From positions 22,110,383 to 22,174,382 of the forward strand of contig NC_091220.1 in the NCBI RefSeq assembly GCF_040958095.1: a stretch of DNA of 64,000 bases. The letters are read 5' to 3'. The first letter of the stretch is position 1. Each line of letters opens with the position of its first letter. Below the pieces are notes generated by a model. It did not search any database. It saw nothing but the letters and a program-made list of their open reading frames with translations, and was not told where the DNA came from. Made by a program: the position numbers and the translations under genes. Positions 54,409-64,000 of this stretch are shown here, piece by piece. The stretch comes from Procambarus clarkii (lineage: Eukaryota; Arthropoda; Malacostraca; Decapoda; Cambaridae).

Positions 54409-55600
54409 TTGTTAAAATTTAGTTGGTTTTGATTGTTAAATTTATAGACATGGAAAGTAAAATTTTTTTCATTGTCAGTAGGATTTATAAATAAATAAAA
54501 GAATAATTTGAATTACAGGATGCATTGTGCAGTTAAACCATGTACTGTATATATTTTTTAGTACAAATTAACAAATTTATAGATCTACTAAAGAATTGGA
54601 ATCTGCTAAAGCTCAAGTGCAACTATAATAGTATGAAATATTTTTACCATATGCAGCAAAAATAGAGCTGTATAGTCCTTCGAATGTAGAAGCTGGGTGT
54701 AGTGGAGTTTTGAGAATATAATAAGTTTTTTGTTACAAAAGAATAAAATGAAACCTTTTTTCGAGGAACATTTACTTTCATCCTAGACTGAGAGAGTGTG
54801 CTAGCCAAAGCTCCTCCGTTTTAAAGCTATTTATTATACATTATGGATGTTTTAATGATTGAACTATTGGTTTTAGTTGAAGCTCTGAGGACAGAATTAA
54901 ATTACTTACGGGACGAAGTACAGCAGTTGAAATAGCATCAGGCGAAAAGAAATAAGGAGACCAGCTTTAAAAAAACCACTTGGAAAGTTGTTAAGGATAG
55001 AGGTCTTAAGAAAACTTTGGTAATAAATTATCTATCAGCTCACCCACAAGATGAACTTCATTCAGATTACAGTGCTTAAAGTAACAGTTACCTAATTTTT
55101 AATTAAAGCTCTTCTAACCTTTGATATATATTGATGAAAATATCCTTGAAACGTGCTTTACAAACTTACAAAAAAAACAGCTCTTCTAATAAAATTTTAA
55201 TCATCACAAAAACTTGGCCTATTGGGTGGGGCCTTGCATGGCGGGCAGGGTGAAGCGTGTGAATTGACTAGCATTTACGTCCACACGTCACAAACGGTTT
55301 ATGTCAGTGTTCGTATTTCCTTATCATAATGGAGACACGCCCTGTATTTAAAAGCATAACCAGCCTGGATGAACATTTGTTTGAACAGTTTACCAAAGAT
55401 ACATTAGCTTTACAGTCATTCATTTTCAGACCTGGTGAAAAAAAAAAAAAAAAATACACAGCGTCAGCGTCTGTGGTCAACCCTTGAGCCCATAATGTTT
55501 GCAAGTACTCTGCATTGGTTGCAGTCTTTTCCAACATTTTCTGGGCTGATATTTTGGCTCAGAGGCGTGTGGTTGATAAGTACTTAAGTAATGATGTTTT
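54409..55600 (+). other. Intergenic, with a possible retroelement ORF1-like trace (54843-55078)
   Basis: Mostly AT-rich non-coding. At 54843 a short frame encodes a coiled-coil-like start (MDVLMIELLVLVEALRTELN) with one stop, then KTTWKVVKDRGLKKTLVI; the leucine-heptad start followed by a WKVV-type segment is reminiscent of short host LINE ORF1 remnants, but the call is weak. The piece 55200-55560 is GC-richer and holds a short A run. Confidence 0.25.
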
Positions 55601-55682
55601 TTTTATATCTTATTTTGAGTTAGTTAAAAATTTATGACCTCTTGTTCTTTTAAGCTTTGTATAACAGCAATTATAAAAACTT

Positions 55683-55870
55683 AGCCCAGACTTGTCACTG
55701 GCTGTGCTTGTTCTGCCTGACTTGTCATTGGGTGTGCTTGTTCTGCCTGACTGACTTGTCACTGGCTGTGTATGTTCTGCCTGACTTGTCATTGGGTGGG
55801 CTTGTTCTGCCTGACTGACTTGTCACTGGCTGTACTTGTTCTGCCTAACTGTGACTTGTCACTGGCTTTA
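55683..55870. repeat. Minisatellite with GACTTGTCACTGGCTGTG units
   Basis: About six copies of a 25-36-base unit (GACTTGTCA.TGG.TGTGCTTGTTCTGCCT with or without an extra GACT). Non-coding in either strand as far as I can tell. Confidence 0.9.
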
Positions 55871-56087
55871 TTTACTTAAATCATTATTACCATTGAGATG
55901 TTGTGGGTAATTATAACTGTATATAATTAAAGTCAGAATCATCCTTTATTAACTTATTTACCTTAAATTAAACCTCACATTAGTACACGCCAGGAATTTT
56001 TTGTGGGTGCATAATTTTAAAAATCAAAACTATTATTAATGTCATCAATTCTCATTATATATTTCCACACAATAACAACTCCAATAA

Positions 56088-57460
56088 TCATATTCTCATA
56101 TAAAAATGAACAGTAGACCTAATAAAAATGGGCACACTAGATGTTTGTACATGAATGTATTTTTCATTTAAAACACTTTTAATAACCATAGGAAAGTTGG
56201 AACCAAACATTATCACTAGTCGTCCTTTGAAACTTTTAAGTATACTATCGATAGTCATATAAAAATTCCGAATGGGTTCATTGATTATAAGTATATTGGC
56301 ATTTGAATATTCTTTATTAATACAAGTTTCTTTAACTATATGCCTAATATACCCGTTTGGTAACCATTTAACTGCAGTTATATACTCTAATCTTTCTGTG
56401 TTTTCTGTTGGAATAATGCTCACACCTCGATCCAGCAAAAAACTCTCAACCCATCCACCACGAGCATAAATAGACACCACAGTGTCCTTTGGGTTTATAA
56501 AACTCATTATTTCATCAAGTTCCTTCTTGGTAAGTATATGCTTTCCAAAAATAAAAATGTGCTCTTGCCAATAACAATCGTTAGCATGATTACAAATATT
56601 TTGAAGATGTTCTAATCTTATTTTTGATGCACAATTTAAGACAGTAGATTTCGGCTGGAAATAAGCAATCTCACCTTGCCAAGATAATCGTTCATCTTCA
56701 GAAAAGAAAGATGAACGTGGATAACCATCTATTGGTAGTTCAGGGTGGAATTGAGGTGAAAATTTATTATTTATATGATGTCCCCAGAATTGAATATGTG
56801 CAACTGAAAGATCTTGCAACAGAATGTGATCTAAATCAACTTCAATATTTACTAACTTAGGTAGAGAGGATTTCTTTTTCTTTGGGTGTATCATTAACAC
56901 TATTAAATGTAAAAATGCACCATAAAATAAATCTGTTTGGTTGCCTTCAGGAAATTCTTTGATTATTATGATATATGTACTGTAAAATAGAATAATTAAA
57001 TAAAATAAAGTTAATATAACCTGATAACAGTTCATATAAAAAAAAGGAGTAACATTAATCCCATACTTAAAACCATATAATAACCATGTACTCCATAGAT
57101 TAATTTCCACATAAAATAAGTAATCATTAAACATGCTACTAGAAATAAGACATTTGTGTCATCTATAGTACATATACCAATTCCTAAGCAGAAATATATA
57201 ACCATATATTGAACTTGCTTCCTGCAAACTTCTCTGTTTCTTTCACATATTAGGCAAAAAACAAGTGCAACAAAATTCACTTCTCTAAGCCCTGAATAAT
57301 ACCAAAAAAGACCACAAAGAACTGTCCACAGGTTAAATATGTGTGTACTATAAACATCATCTAAATACAGTTGAATTTCATATGAAAGTGGTTGCCAAAT
57401 GAAATCTTCTAACAGCAACATCATGATGATAATGATGATGATGATGATGATGGAAGCCAA
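56088..57460 (-). CDS. Multi-span membrane protein followed by methyltransferase-like domain
   Basis: The 5' part (57460-57032) encodes four or more hydrophobic helices. The 3' part (57134-56088) starts with two further spans (VILTLFYLIILFYSTYIII) and continues into a soluble domain of about 240 residues. This has DTVVSIYARGGWVESFLLDRGVSIIPTE, where the segment around IYARGGWVES looks like a Rossmann/SAM-binding loop followed by an acidic strand end. The fold call is inference. The two parts overlap in different frames: either two overlapping genes or one gene with about one break. In the virus-like block by composition. Confidence 0.4.
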
Positions 57461-57554
57461 TCAATAAGTCTATTCTTACTTAAACATCCTGTAGACAAAA
57501 GAAAAAAATATGATTTCGATTATTTCCACACCATACAACACACACATACATAAA

Positions 57555-57965
57555 TCAGCGATGTTTCTTATATTTATAGACTTCCCCATCTTTATATATA
57601 TGAAGATCAATAGTTCGAAGAATATCCCCTAAACAATCTAAATTGTTTTCAGATTTTGTTTTAGGAAGGCAGTTTAATCTTTTAAGATTTTGTTTGGGGA
57701 GAGAACAGAGAAGAATAGTCTCTAACCAATTTACACATTTAAATTTTTTCATAAGTAAATTATACAAATTATATATAACAATTCTTGTTACTTCATTTAC
57801 ATATTTTACAGTAGGTGATCGATAATATACATTACTTAAATTATCTTTTAGGTCATATATATCGGTATGAGACAGAAGAATGGGTTTAATACATCTTTCA
57901 TTCAATATAGGTTTTCTAATTAGAGAATAAGGTATTTTTCCTTGTATAGTCCAAATAGATTCCAT
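57555..57965 (-). CDS. Unknown virus-like protein (136 aa)
   Basis: A whole frame MESIWTIQGKIPYSLIRKP..., basic and Leu/Lys-rich, with Cys near residues 76, 87 and 99 and no membrane span. Lies upstream of and on the same strand as the membrane/methyltransferase-like gene. No family recognised. Confidence 0.4.
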   Translation of the reverse strand: MESIWTIQGKIPYSLIRKPILNERCIKPILLSHTDIYDLKDNLSNVYYRSPTVKYVNEVTRIVIYNLYNLLMKKFKCVNWLETILLCSLPKQNLKRLNCLPKTKSENNLDCLGDILRTIDLHIYKDGEVYKYKKHR

Positions 57966-58161
57966 AAGAGCCCATCCTTGATATCGTAACGTATTTTCTA
58001 AGAGAATAATGTATAATTTGATAATATGAATTCTTTTTAGGAGTTTGTATAAATAATAACTGAATTGTCTTCGAATAAAATCAAGAATAAATTCACATCA
58101 GTAATGATCCCATTTTCCATTTATTATTAAAAACCCAATATTTTGACATATATCTATATAT
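57966..58161. other. Short AT-rich intergenic
   Basis: Nothing recognised between divergent frames. Confidence 0.35.
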
Positions 58162-58350
58162 GTGTCAAACATAACTGATATAATATTATTAAATTCACTA
58201 TGTAACATATCAAACATTGGCAATAAATATGCTTTATATTATAATTATAAAGATTTGCCCGTTTTTTATACCTACCATCCCAGGTATACAATAATTACTA
58301 TCTCTATTATAATCTCATTTGTGTTATTATTATCTTTCTATAAAATATAG
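58162..58350 (+). CDS. Small C-terminally anchored protein (62 aa), tentative
   Basis: A 62-codon frame with a polar Asn/Tyr-rich head and a C-terminal membrane span (TIITISIIISFVLLLSFYKI). Tail-anchored mini-proteins are common in naldavirus envelopes, but a frame this short in AT-rich DNA may be chance. Confidence 0.3.
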   Translation: MSNITDIILLNSLCNISNIGNKYALYYNYKDLPVFYTYHPRYTIITISIIISFVLLLSFYKI

Positions 58351-58744
58351 TGAGACTAAGACGTGGAGGTGGGGGAGGGGGAGGGGGGTGCATCCAAGAA
58401 TCTCTCTATCAAGTCGATAATATGGCCAGATTGTTGACGTCCTTATTTTTGCAAGCGTCCATGAACACATCATCTTCTTCATCAGTGAAGTGTCGCCACT
58501 GTCATCCTTGACCCCGACTCAAAACTTAATTTAACCCCCCAAAAAATATAAAAATTGGTGTTCTATGATAATGTATAAACACTATAAACCTCATTGAGAT
58601 GGTAACTAAAATAGAAAGTTAGTTGGTATAGTTTAACAACCTGTTGTAACATATCTATATTTATAATATAATAATTAATATATGGTCAGTTTAAATTTGC
58701 ATTTTTTTATATAAAATAGTATGAAATAAAATATTAATATACAG
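58351..58744. repeat. Spacer holding a diverged copy of part of the neighbouring gene
   Basis: A piece at about 58540-58690 repeats, with changes, sequence from about 59110-59280 (AAAATATAAAA.TTGGTGTTCTATGA and AACATATCTATA). A G-run (58366-58388) and a GC-richer patch also lie here. No gene. Confidence 0.5.
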
Positions 58745-60697
58745 TTATTCCTCATCATTGATATTTGCACATTGAGCACATATTAAATCAAAACTATTAA
58801 AACGTGTAAATCTTACCGCTACCATATCACACCAATTGATTTTTTGTTTTAGAGCAAAATATTCATCCTTTAGAGATTTAGAACAATGAAGACAGTAGTG
58901 GCGTTCGCTTATATTAATTTCATTAAATGTCGCCAATTGTTGTCCAAGAATTGTATTAATATCTTTTTCAAATGAATTATTCAGTTCAATTTCCAATACA
59001 TCAAATTTTAAATTGTTAGTGATTGTTGCAATCATATGATGTTCACAAATTACATCTTTTCCTTTAAATAATCGAACTAATGAAAATGTTGGCATAGTTT
59101 GAATTGTTATTAACATATCTGTATAAATGATATAATAATTAAAACTTGGATGATATTCACCATTAAAGGTGCATTTTGTTTTTAACCAAAATATAAAATC
59201 TGGTGTTCTATGACAAGATAATGCATAGGCACTATAAATCTCACTGTAAGTTAACGGAGGTGGTAACCAACAATTGCATTCAACATCATATTCATGTCAG
59301 TCATATAAATTATATATAGAGAGAACATCATCTAGAAATCTTTGAAAAGTCCCATCTATTGTAATAACACAAAATTTTTCCATAGAAGAATTACAATAAT
59401 GGTCATAACAGTACATATATATACTTGAAATAGATGAACAAATAACTAAAACATTGTCTTCACAACTCCTTTCTTGCACCTGACACATTTCAGTATTTAC
59501 ATGAATTATAAAGTTACGTAGTCCCAAAATACAATACATAATAAAACATAAATCATGATTCCTCTTACTTACCATTAGTAGATGTACATTAATATTTAAA
59601 TTATAACAGGGTTTATTTTGTTCAGATAAAATGTTTCTAAATTTGATTACTGAAATTTCTTTCACTTTTTTTCTCCAGTCTTCCTCCCTATTAATATCAG
59701 AAGAATCTGGCATAAGCACCAATACATCAAAAGAAAAAGAAAAAGAATTAAACATAGAAAATGAACAAATAGCATTTTGCGGTAACTGTTGTACAAGTGG
59801 TGATTGTGGCTGCGATTCGATAATTAAAAATTGCAAAGATGAATGCCGCTTTACTATCTTCAAAACTATACTGACTATATCCACTCCAGGAACATAATCG
59901 ACACGTGTAATTTCACCTTTACTTGGAACATGATTGATTAGAAGGGCCTGTTCACAATAATATGTTTGTTCTGATGATTGAAGAATTATATTTTCGGTCA
60001 GATAGAGTGCAGAATGTACCTTATAATGATTAATATTAGATTGCTGTAAGTTTTGAAAAGAAAAAAGAAAAATAACTGTATATCCATAAAAAATATTCAG
60101 AACAGTTGACGTGGGATACATTCGAAGACAAATATTTAACAATTGTAAAATTTCATCTGTATCCCGAGAGAACATTGTCATAGCTGTCACTAAGGACCAC
60201 ACTTTGTTTTTGTTTATCATACCTTTTAAACGATGATTAACACTCGTCATTGTTTTTAATGTTGATGTAAACATAGGATGATCATTCAATAACTCAAATA
60301 GTTCAGAGTCTTTTTTTTCTTGACCCATTTTCGACCAGTTATTCATTTTAGTCTCGATCATCTTTAGAAGGCCTCTCATACAGTATCTTCCATCGGTTAT
60401 GTTGTATTTGATGTAACATAATTGTTCCACAATATAGGATGCATTGTAAAGAGACAAATTACCATCTTCATTGCTGTGTAGAAGTGGACTAGGGAAAAGA
60501 GTATATGAATACCATATTAATCGATGATAAAGAGTGCGGAATGGCATGTATGACGAGTCAAGAATAACATGGCTCCAAATTTTACAAACTCTGGAACAAA
60601 TAATTAAAAGATGACGATATGGAACCAGTGCAAATATGTTTTCTAATAACACCTGTGGTAGGGACGACATTTTTTGGATTACAGTTTGCATCAACAC
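58745..60697 (-). pseudogene. F-box protein with C-terminal zinc-ribbon-like end
   Basis: The N-terminus (from about 60664, MSSLPQVLLENIFALVPYRH) is an F-box: LLENIF..VPYRHLL..CSRVCKIWSHVI. F-boxes bind Skp1 and bring substrates to SCF ubiquitin ligases. The long middle (about 400 residues) is not recognised; it includes EQALLINHVPSKGEITRVDY. The 3' end has HYCLHCSKSLKDEY and DLICAQCAN, two CxxC pairs fitting a zinc ribbon. About 650 codons in all, intronless, AT-rich, with about one break. In a viral setting an F-box protein would redirect host ubiquitination; this role is inference. Confidence 0.55.
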
Positions 60698-60844
60698 CTG
60701 TTGTATTACAGTGTTCAGTAAGCAAAACAGTAAGTAATTTAAGTAGGGTAGTAGTAGTAGTAGTCTTTTTTTTTTAAATCAGGGACTCAAATCTCTTTTT
60801 TTTCAACTATCCATCAGGGTGTTTGTGACTGTTGTCACATCTGC

Positions 60845-61062
60845 ACACGTTCAATGTTGAATATACTATCCAATATCATTGGATACTAACCAGAAAACTA
60901 ATCAATATCGACATAGTATAGAGTATATAGTATAGTGCTGGATACTGGAAAACAATCCAACATTGAATGACTCATTCAACATTGAATTACTCATTCAATA
61001 TTGAATGATATTCCAATATTTAATATAATATCCAATATCACTTAATACTGGAAAACTACTCA
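60845..61062. promoter_or_regulatory. hr-like cluster of short palindromic repeats
   Basis: Many overlapping copies of (C)ATTCAA.ATTGAAT, TCCAATAT and GGATACTGGAAAAC occur within about 210 bases, in both orientations, next to a gene start. Clusters of imperfect palindromes of this type act as origins and enhancers (homologous regions) in baculoviruses and nimaviruses. The role here is inference; the repeats are visible. Confidence 0.45.
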
Positions 61063-61166
61063 ACAGGATAAAAACAATAACATATTTGACTTTGGTTGAA
61101 TAATTACTTTATTTTTAAAAATATCTGAATTAAAAATCATATAATTAAAAAAAGAGAAAATTAAGA

Positions 61167-63199
61167 ATGAGTAATCTACTGTCAATAATTATTATGTTAA
61201 TAATATTAATTATTTTCCTAACAGTTATAGTAGTCATTAATTCACGGAAAAAATTTAAAAATATTAAAAAATTATATAAAAAGGAAAACAATTACAATTC
61301 CATCAGCCATGAAACAACACCAGAGTCCATTGAGCTATCTCAACAATCTTCCCTCGGTCCAACAGAAGCTTCTAAAGTACCTCAAGAATCATTAACATCA
61401 GTCAGCAGAACATTAACAACTGAGGCCTCCGAACTGCCTCAAGAACCTCAAGAAACATCACAAACTGAGGCCCCCGATCTGCCTCAAGAAACATCACAAA
61501 CTGAGGCTTCTGAACCACCCCAAGAAACATTAAAATTGAAACCTCTGAACCACCCCAAGAAACATTAACAACTGAGGCCTCCAAACTGCCTCAAGAACCT
61601 CATTTAGAAACATCACAAACTGAGACCTCTGAAGAAACATTAACAACCGAGGCCTCTGAACTACCTCAAACAAGTGAAAATGAGTCCTCTGGCGTTCCTC
61701 ACGTCATCAGTCAAATGGAATCCGTCGAACAACCTCATGAATTACTTCAAGAATTATTACAATCCTCCATCTGTCAAGCAGATTTCTCTAAACTACCACA
61801 TGAAACAAAAGAATATGCCCAAGAAACAAAAGAATTCGTTTGTCAAACAGATTCGTCTGAACTTCGAAAATCCAAAATGAAATCCAAACTTATAGAATCA
61901 TTATTCTCGCCATTTATCGAAGACATAAAAACTTATAAAGGTCTCTTTATTGTTCCCAAACCACCAATTTCGTATAATCCTAAAACTATTACTGAAACTG
62001 ATAAGACACTAATTCAACCTTTTAATAAATTCCTTAGTTATTATGATGAAATCCACAAATACTTTACCAATGGTTATTCTGCATATTACATAAATAAACT
62101 ATATACAAATTCTAATATTGATAGGGGATATTATACAAAAAATCCAATTGTATTAATATTTCCATGGAATTTCCATAATTTCACACCTGATATTTATACA
62201 GATCGAAATGAAATAAAAGACGTCAAATTAAAGAACAATTTAGATGCATCACGTAAAAAATTTCGAAAGGAAGGAAAACTATTTTACATGAACAAATTGT
62301 TGATATCATGTACCCATGCTGCAAGTCAAGATATATTTAATTGTGGATTTTATTTGGACAGTTTCCCAATGAAAGAAAATTCACTACCCCCATTCGTGGT
62401 TATGAAACTTGAACTCGAAGACGGTCATAATGAGGTGGAATGTAAAATGTTAGCTAAGAATATTAATTCCTCAGACACATTTGCTAGCATTAAATTTAAC
62501 ATTTATGTGGAAGTCGAGAAAGAAGAACAAACAAAAGAATCACATGGAGGAGGAGAATTACAAAATGCAGGAGAAGGAGTAGGAAAGGTAAAAACTTCAC
62601 AAACAGTAGAAGGAGGAGGAGGAGGAGGAGAACCGCAAACAGTTGGAGGAGAAGGAGGAGGAGGAGAAGAACCACAAACAGTTGGAGGAGGAGGAGGAGG
62701 AGGAGGAGAAGAACCACAAACAGTTGGAGGAGAAGGAGGAGGAGGAGAAGAACCACAAACAGTTGAAGGAGAAGGAGGAGGAGGAGGAGAAGAACCACAA
62801 ACAGTTGGAGGAGGAGAAGAACCACAAACAGTTGGAGGAGAAGGAGGAGAAGAACCACAAACAGTTGGAGGAGAAGGAGGAGGAGGAGGAGGAGAAGAAC
62901 CACAAACAGTTGGAGGAGAAGGAGGAGGAGGAGGAGAAGAAGAACAAACAGTTGGAGGAGGAGGAGGAGAAGAACCACAAACAGTTGGAGGAGGAGAAGA
63001 ACCACAAACAGTTGGAGAAGGAGGAGGAGGAGGAGAAGAACCACAAACAGTTGGAGGAGGAGGAGGAGAAGAACCACAAACAGTTGGAGGAGAAGGAGGA
63101 GGAGGAGGAGGAGAAGAAGAACCACAAACAGTTGGAGGAGGAGGAGGAGGACCACAGCCCCACCGAAAAAAATATAAAAAAAAACTGGATTCGGTTTAA
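61167..63199 (+). pseudogene. N-anchored structural-type protein with Gln/Pro and Gly/Glu repeats
   Basis: Begins MSNLLSIIIMLIILIIFLTV, an N-terminal membrane anchor, then a basic patch and repeats of the type TEASELPQE(P)QETSQ (about 61400-61680). A folded domain of about 220 residues follows (KTYKGLFIVPKPPISYNP, PIVLIFPWNFHNF, LLISCTHAASQDIFNCGFY), likely beta-rich. A long GGGEEPQTVGG repeat completes it, ending in a basic tail (PHRKKYKKKLDSV). An N-terminal anchor plus beta domain is the plan of nimavirus envelope proteins, but no specific homologue is recognised. It has about one break. TTAAG lies just before the start. Confidence 0.45.
62605..63152. repeat. GGA/GAA minisatellite encoding Gly/Glu-PQTV units
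   Basis: About 17 units of CCACAAACAGTTGGAGGAG with variable runs of GGA. All three plus frames and minus frames stay open across it, so only the frame continuous with the folded domain upstream is meaningful. Confidence 0.92.
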
Positions 63200-63423
63200 A
63201 GGAAGAAAACGTATTTATCTTGACCCAGACGCTGGTCTTATAGTCATTTTAATTTTATTTACTCTGATATATAAAAGGCCCGGAGATTTTATATACTCTG
63301 GTATATAAAACGTCAAAAAAGTATATAAAATTATCAATTGAATATAAAATTAAAGGTTCCCACCGAACAATACTTGTCTATATCAGCAAACTGGCCATAG
63401 TCATCCTTATGAATTATTTGACT
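63200..63423. other. Short intergenic
   Basis: Contains two copies of ATACTCTGGTATATAAAA-like sequence near 63260-63312. No gene. Confidence 0.4.
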
Positions 63424-64000
63424 CTAAAATTCAGGGATGGTCAACTTCTTGGGCTGCTCCCAAGAGAACTGTTGCCGTCCAAAATGTCCATAACACGAGG
63501 TATCACTGTAAATTGGTCTCTTTAAGCCCAGCTCCTTGACAATATGTCCTAGTCGTAGATCAAAGTTGTGGTTAACAATCTTCAGAAGCTGTTTTGATGT
63601 GTACTGTGAGGTGCCATAGTGGAAGATGCTGATGCTTATGGGGTGCACAACACTAAGATACCTGAACCAAACAGCGTCTACATAATTTGTTTTTCACCAA
63701 TGACTTGGCAACCCATCGGGCGGCATAGGCCGCTGAGCGGTCAATCTTTGTGTAATCTTTGCCAGAGAACGCTCCCCCGCCGTGAGCGCCCCACCCACCG
63801 TAAGTGTCAACGATGATTTTCCTACCAGTTAGCCCAGCGTTACCTTGAGGTCCACCCATGATGAATTCTCCGCAAGGGTTGATGTGGTATTTCGTTTGAG
63901 TATCTATATATTTTTCAGGAATAATGACCTTGATGACCTTCTCTATAACCTCGTCACGCAAAGCTTCGACAGTAATTTGTTCCGAGTGCTGTACAGAAGC
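63424..64000 (-). pseudogene. S-adenosylmethionine synthase copy, 5' end beyond window
   Basis: Very strong match to the C-terminal half of SAM synthase (MAT): [54 protein letters not shown], then HPISISIFHYGTSQ and CYGHFGRQQFSWE. The enzyme makes S-adenosylmethionine from methionine and ATP; the Gly-rich loop binds phosphate. Over 570 bp without an intron. The frame shifts near 63650 (after LVQVS), so this copy looks like a host retropseudogene or a sequence with an assembly error; an exon join there is less likely. The usual HINPSG Ser is Cys here. Confidence 0.8.

Noticed and set aside
62496-63155. Leu-run and Ser/Phe-run minus-strand frames and a Glu/Lys/His-run plus frame
   Set aside because: Other-frame readings of the GGA/GAA minisatellite.

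Overview
The window is eukaryotic, AT-rich and full of microsatellites, and it looks like a decapod crustacean chromosome. Three things point that way. Conventional spliced host genes sit at the edges and in places inside. A tRNA-derived SINE of decapod type is present. Between about 6 kb and 63 kb there is a dense run of mostly intronless genes that includes per os infectivity factors (PIFs) of arthropod nuclear large DNA viruses (Naldaviricetes). The combination of crustacean host, PIFs, a family B DNA polymerase, a D5-like helicase-primase and many one-span membrane proteins fits a nimavirus-like (white spot virus relative) endogenous fossil best. The family assignment is inferred from remembered protein features, not from a search.

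Layout. 0-6 kb: remains of a TAZ zinc-finger gene, an intron-bearing Nup54 copy with stops, and a spliced integrase-domain gene of KRBA2/Ginger type with its own TATA/Inr promoter. 6-24.4 kb: virus-like block with unknown membrane or secreted proteins, a host-like spliced proline-rich gene (10.0-11.3 kb), a CHC2-like zinc-finger protein, PIF-2, unknowns, a 1.65-kb GT satellite, a 365-aa gene, a CA satellite, a PIF-5-like protein, a perfect 55-bp-arm palindrome and PIF-0/P74. 24.4-27 kb: more GC-rich host-like sequence with a Ser/Glu-rich protein, a C2H2 zinc-finger gene and a LINE tail, followed by a 500-base assembly gap. 27.6-46 kb: DNA polymerase B, a Penelope-like retroelement inside a 99-bp inverted repeat, an unknown gene, a mucin-like Thr-rich repeat protein, an RPB3-like RNA polymerase subunit gene, a gene split by a SINE, small genes, the helicase-primase, PIF-3 and a Fic-domain protein. 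46-54.4 kb: a low-complexity zinc-finger-like gene interrupted by a Ty3/Gypsy-like LTR element (5-bp target duplication, LTRs about 2% apart). 55.7-63.2 kb: a minisatellite, a membrane protein with a methyltransferase-like end, an F-box gene, an hr-like repeat cluster and a Gly/Glu repeat protein. 63.4-64 kb: an S-adenosylmethionine synthase copy running off the edge.

Together the viral genes would cover oral entry (PIF-0, -2, -3 and possibly -5), DNA replication (polymerase, helicase-primase, CHC2-like zinc protein), host manipulation (Fic, F-box, possibly RPB3-like and TAZ) and envelope glycoproteins. Many are broken. Host-type elements (SINE, Penelope-like, LTR) sit inside or beside them, so this is an integrated relic and not contaminating free virus. 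Some reading frames still look whole.
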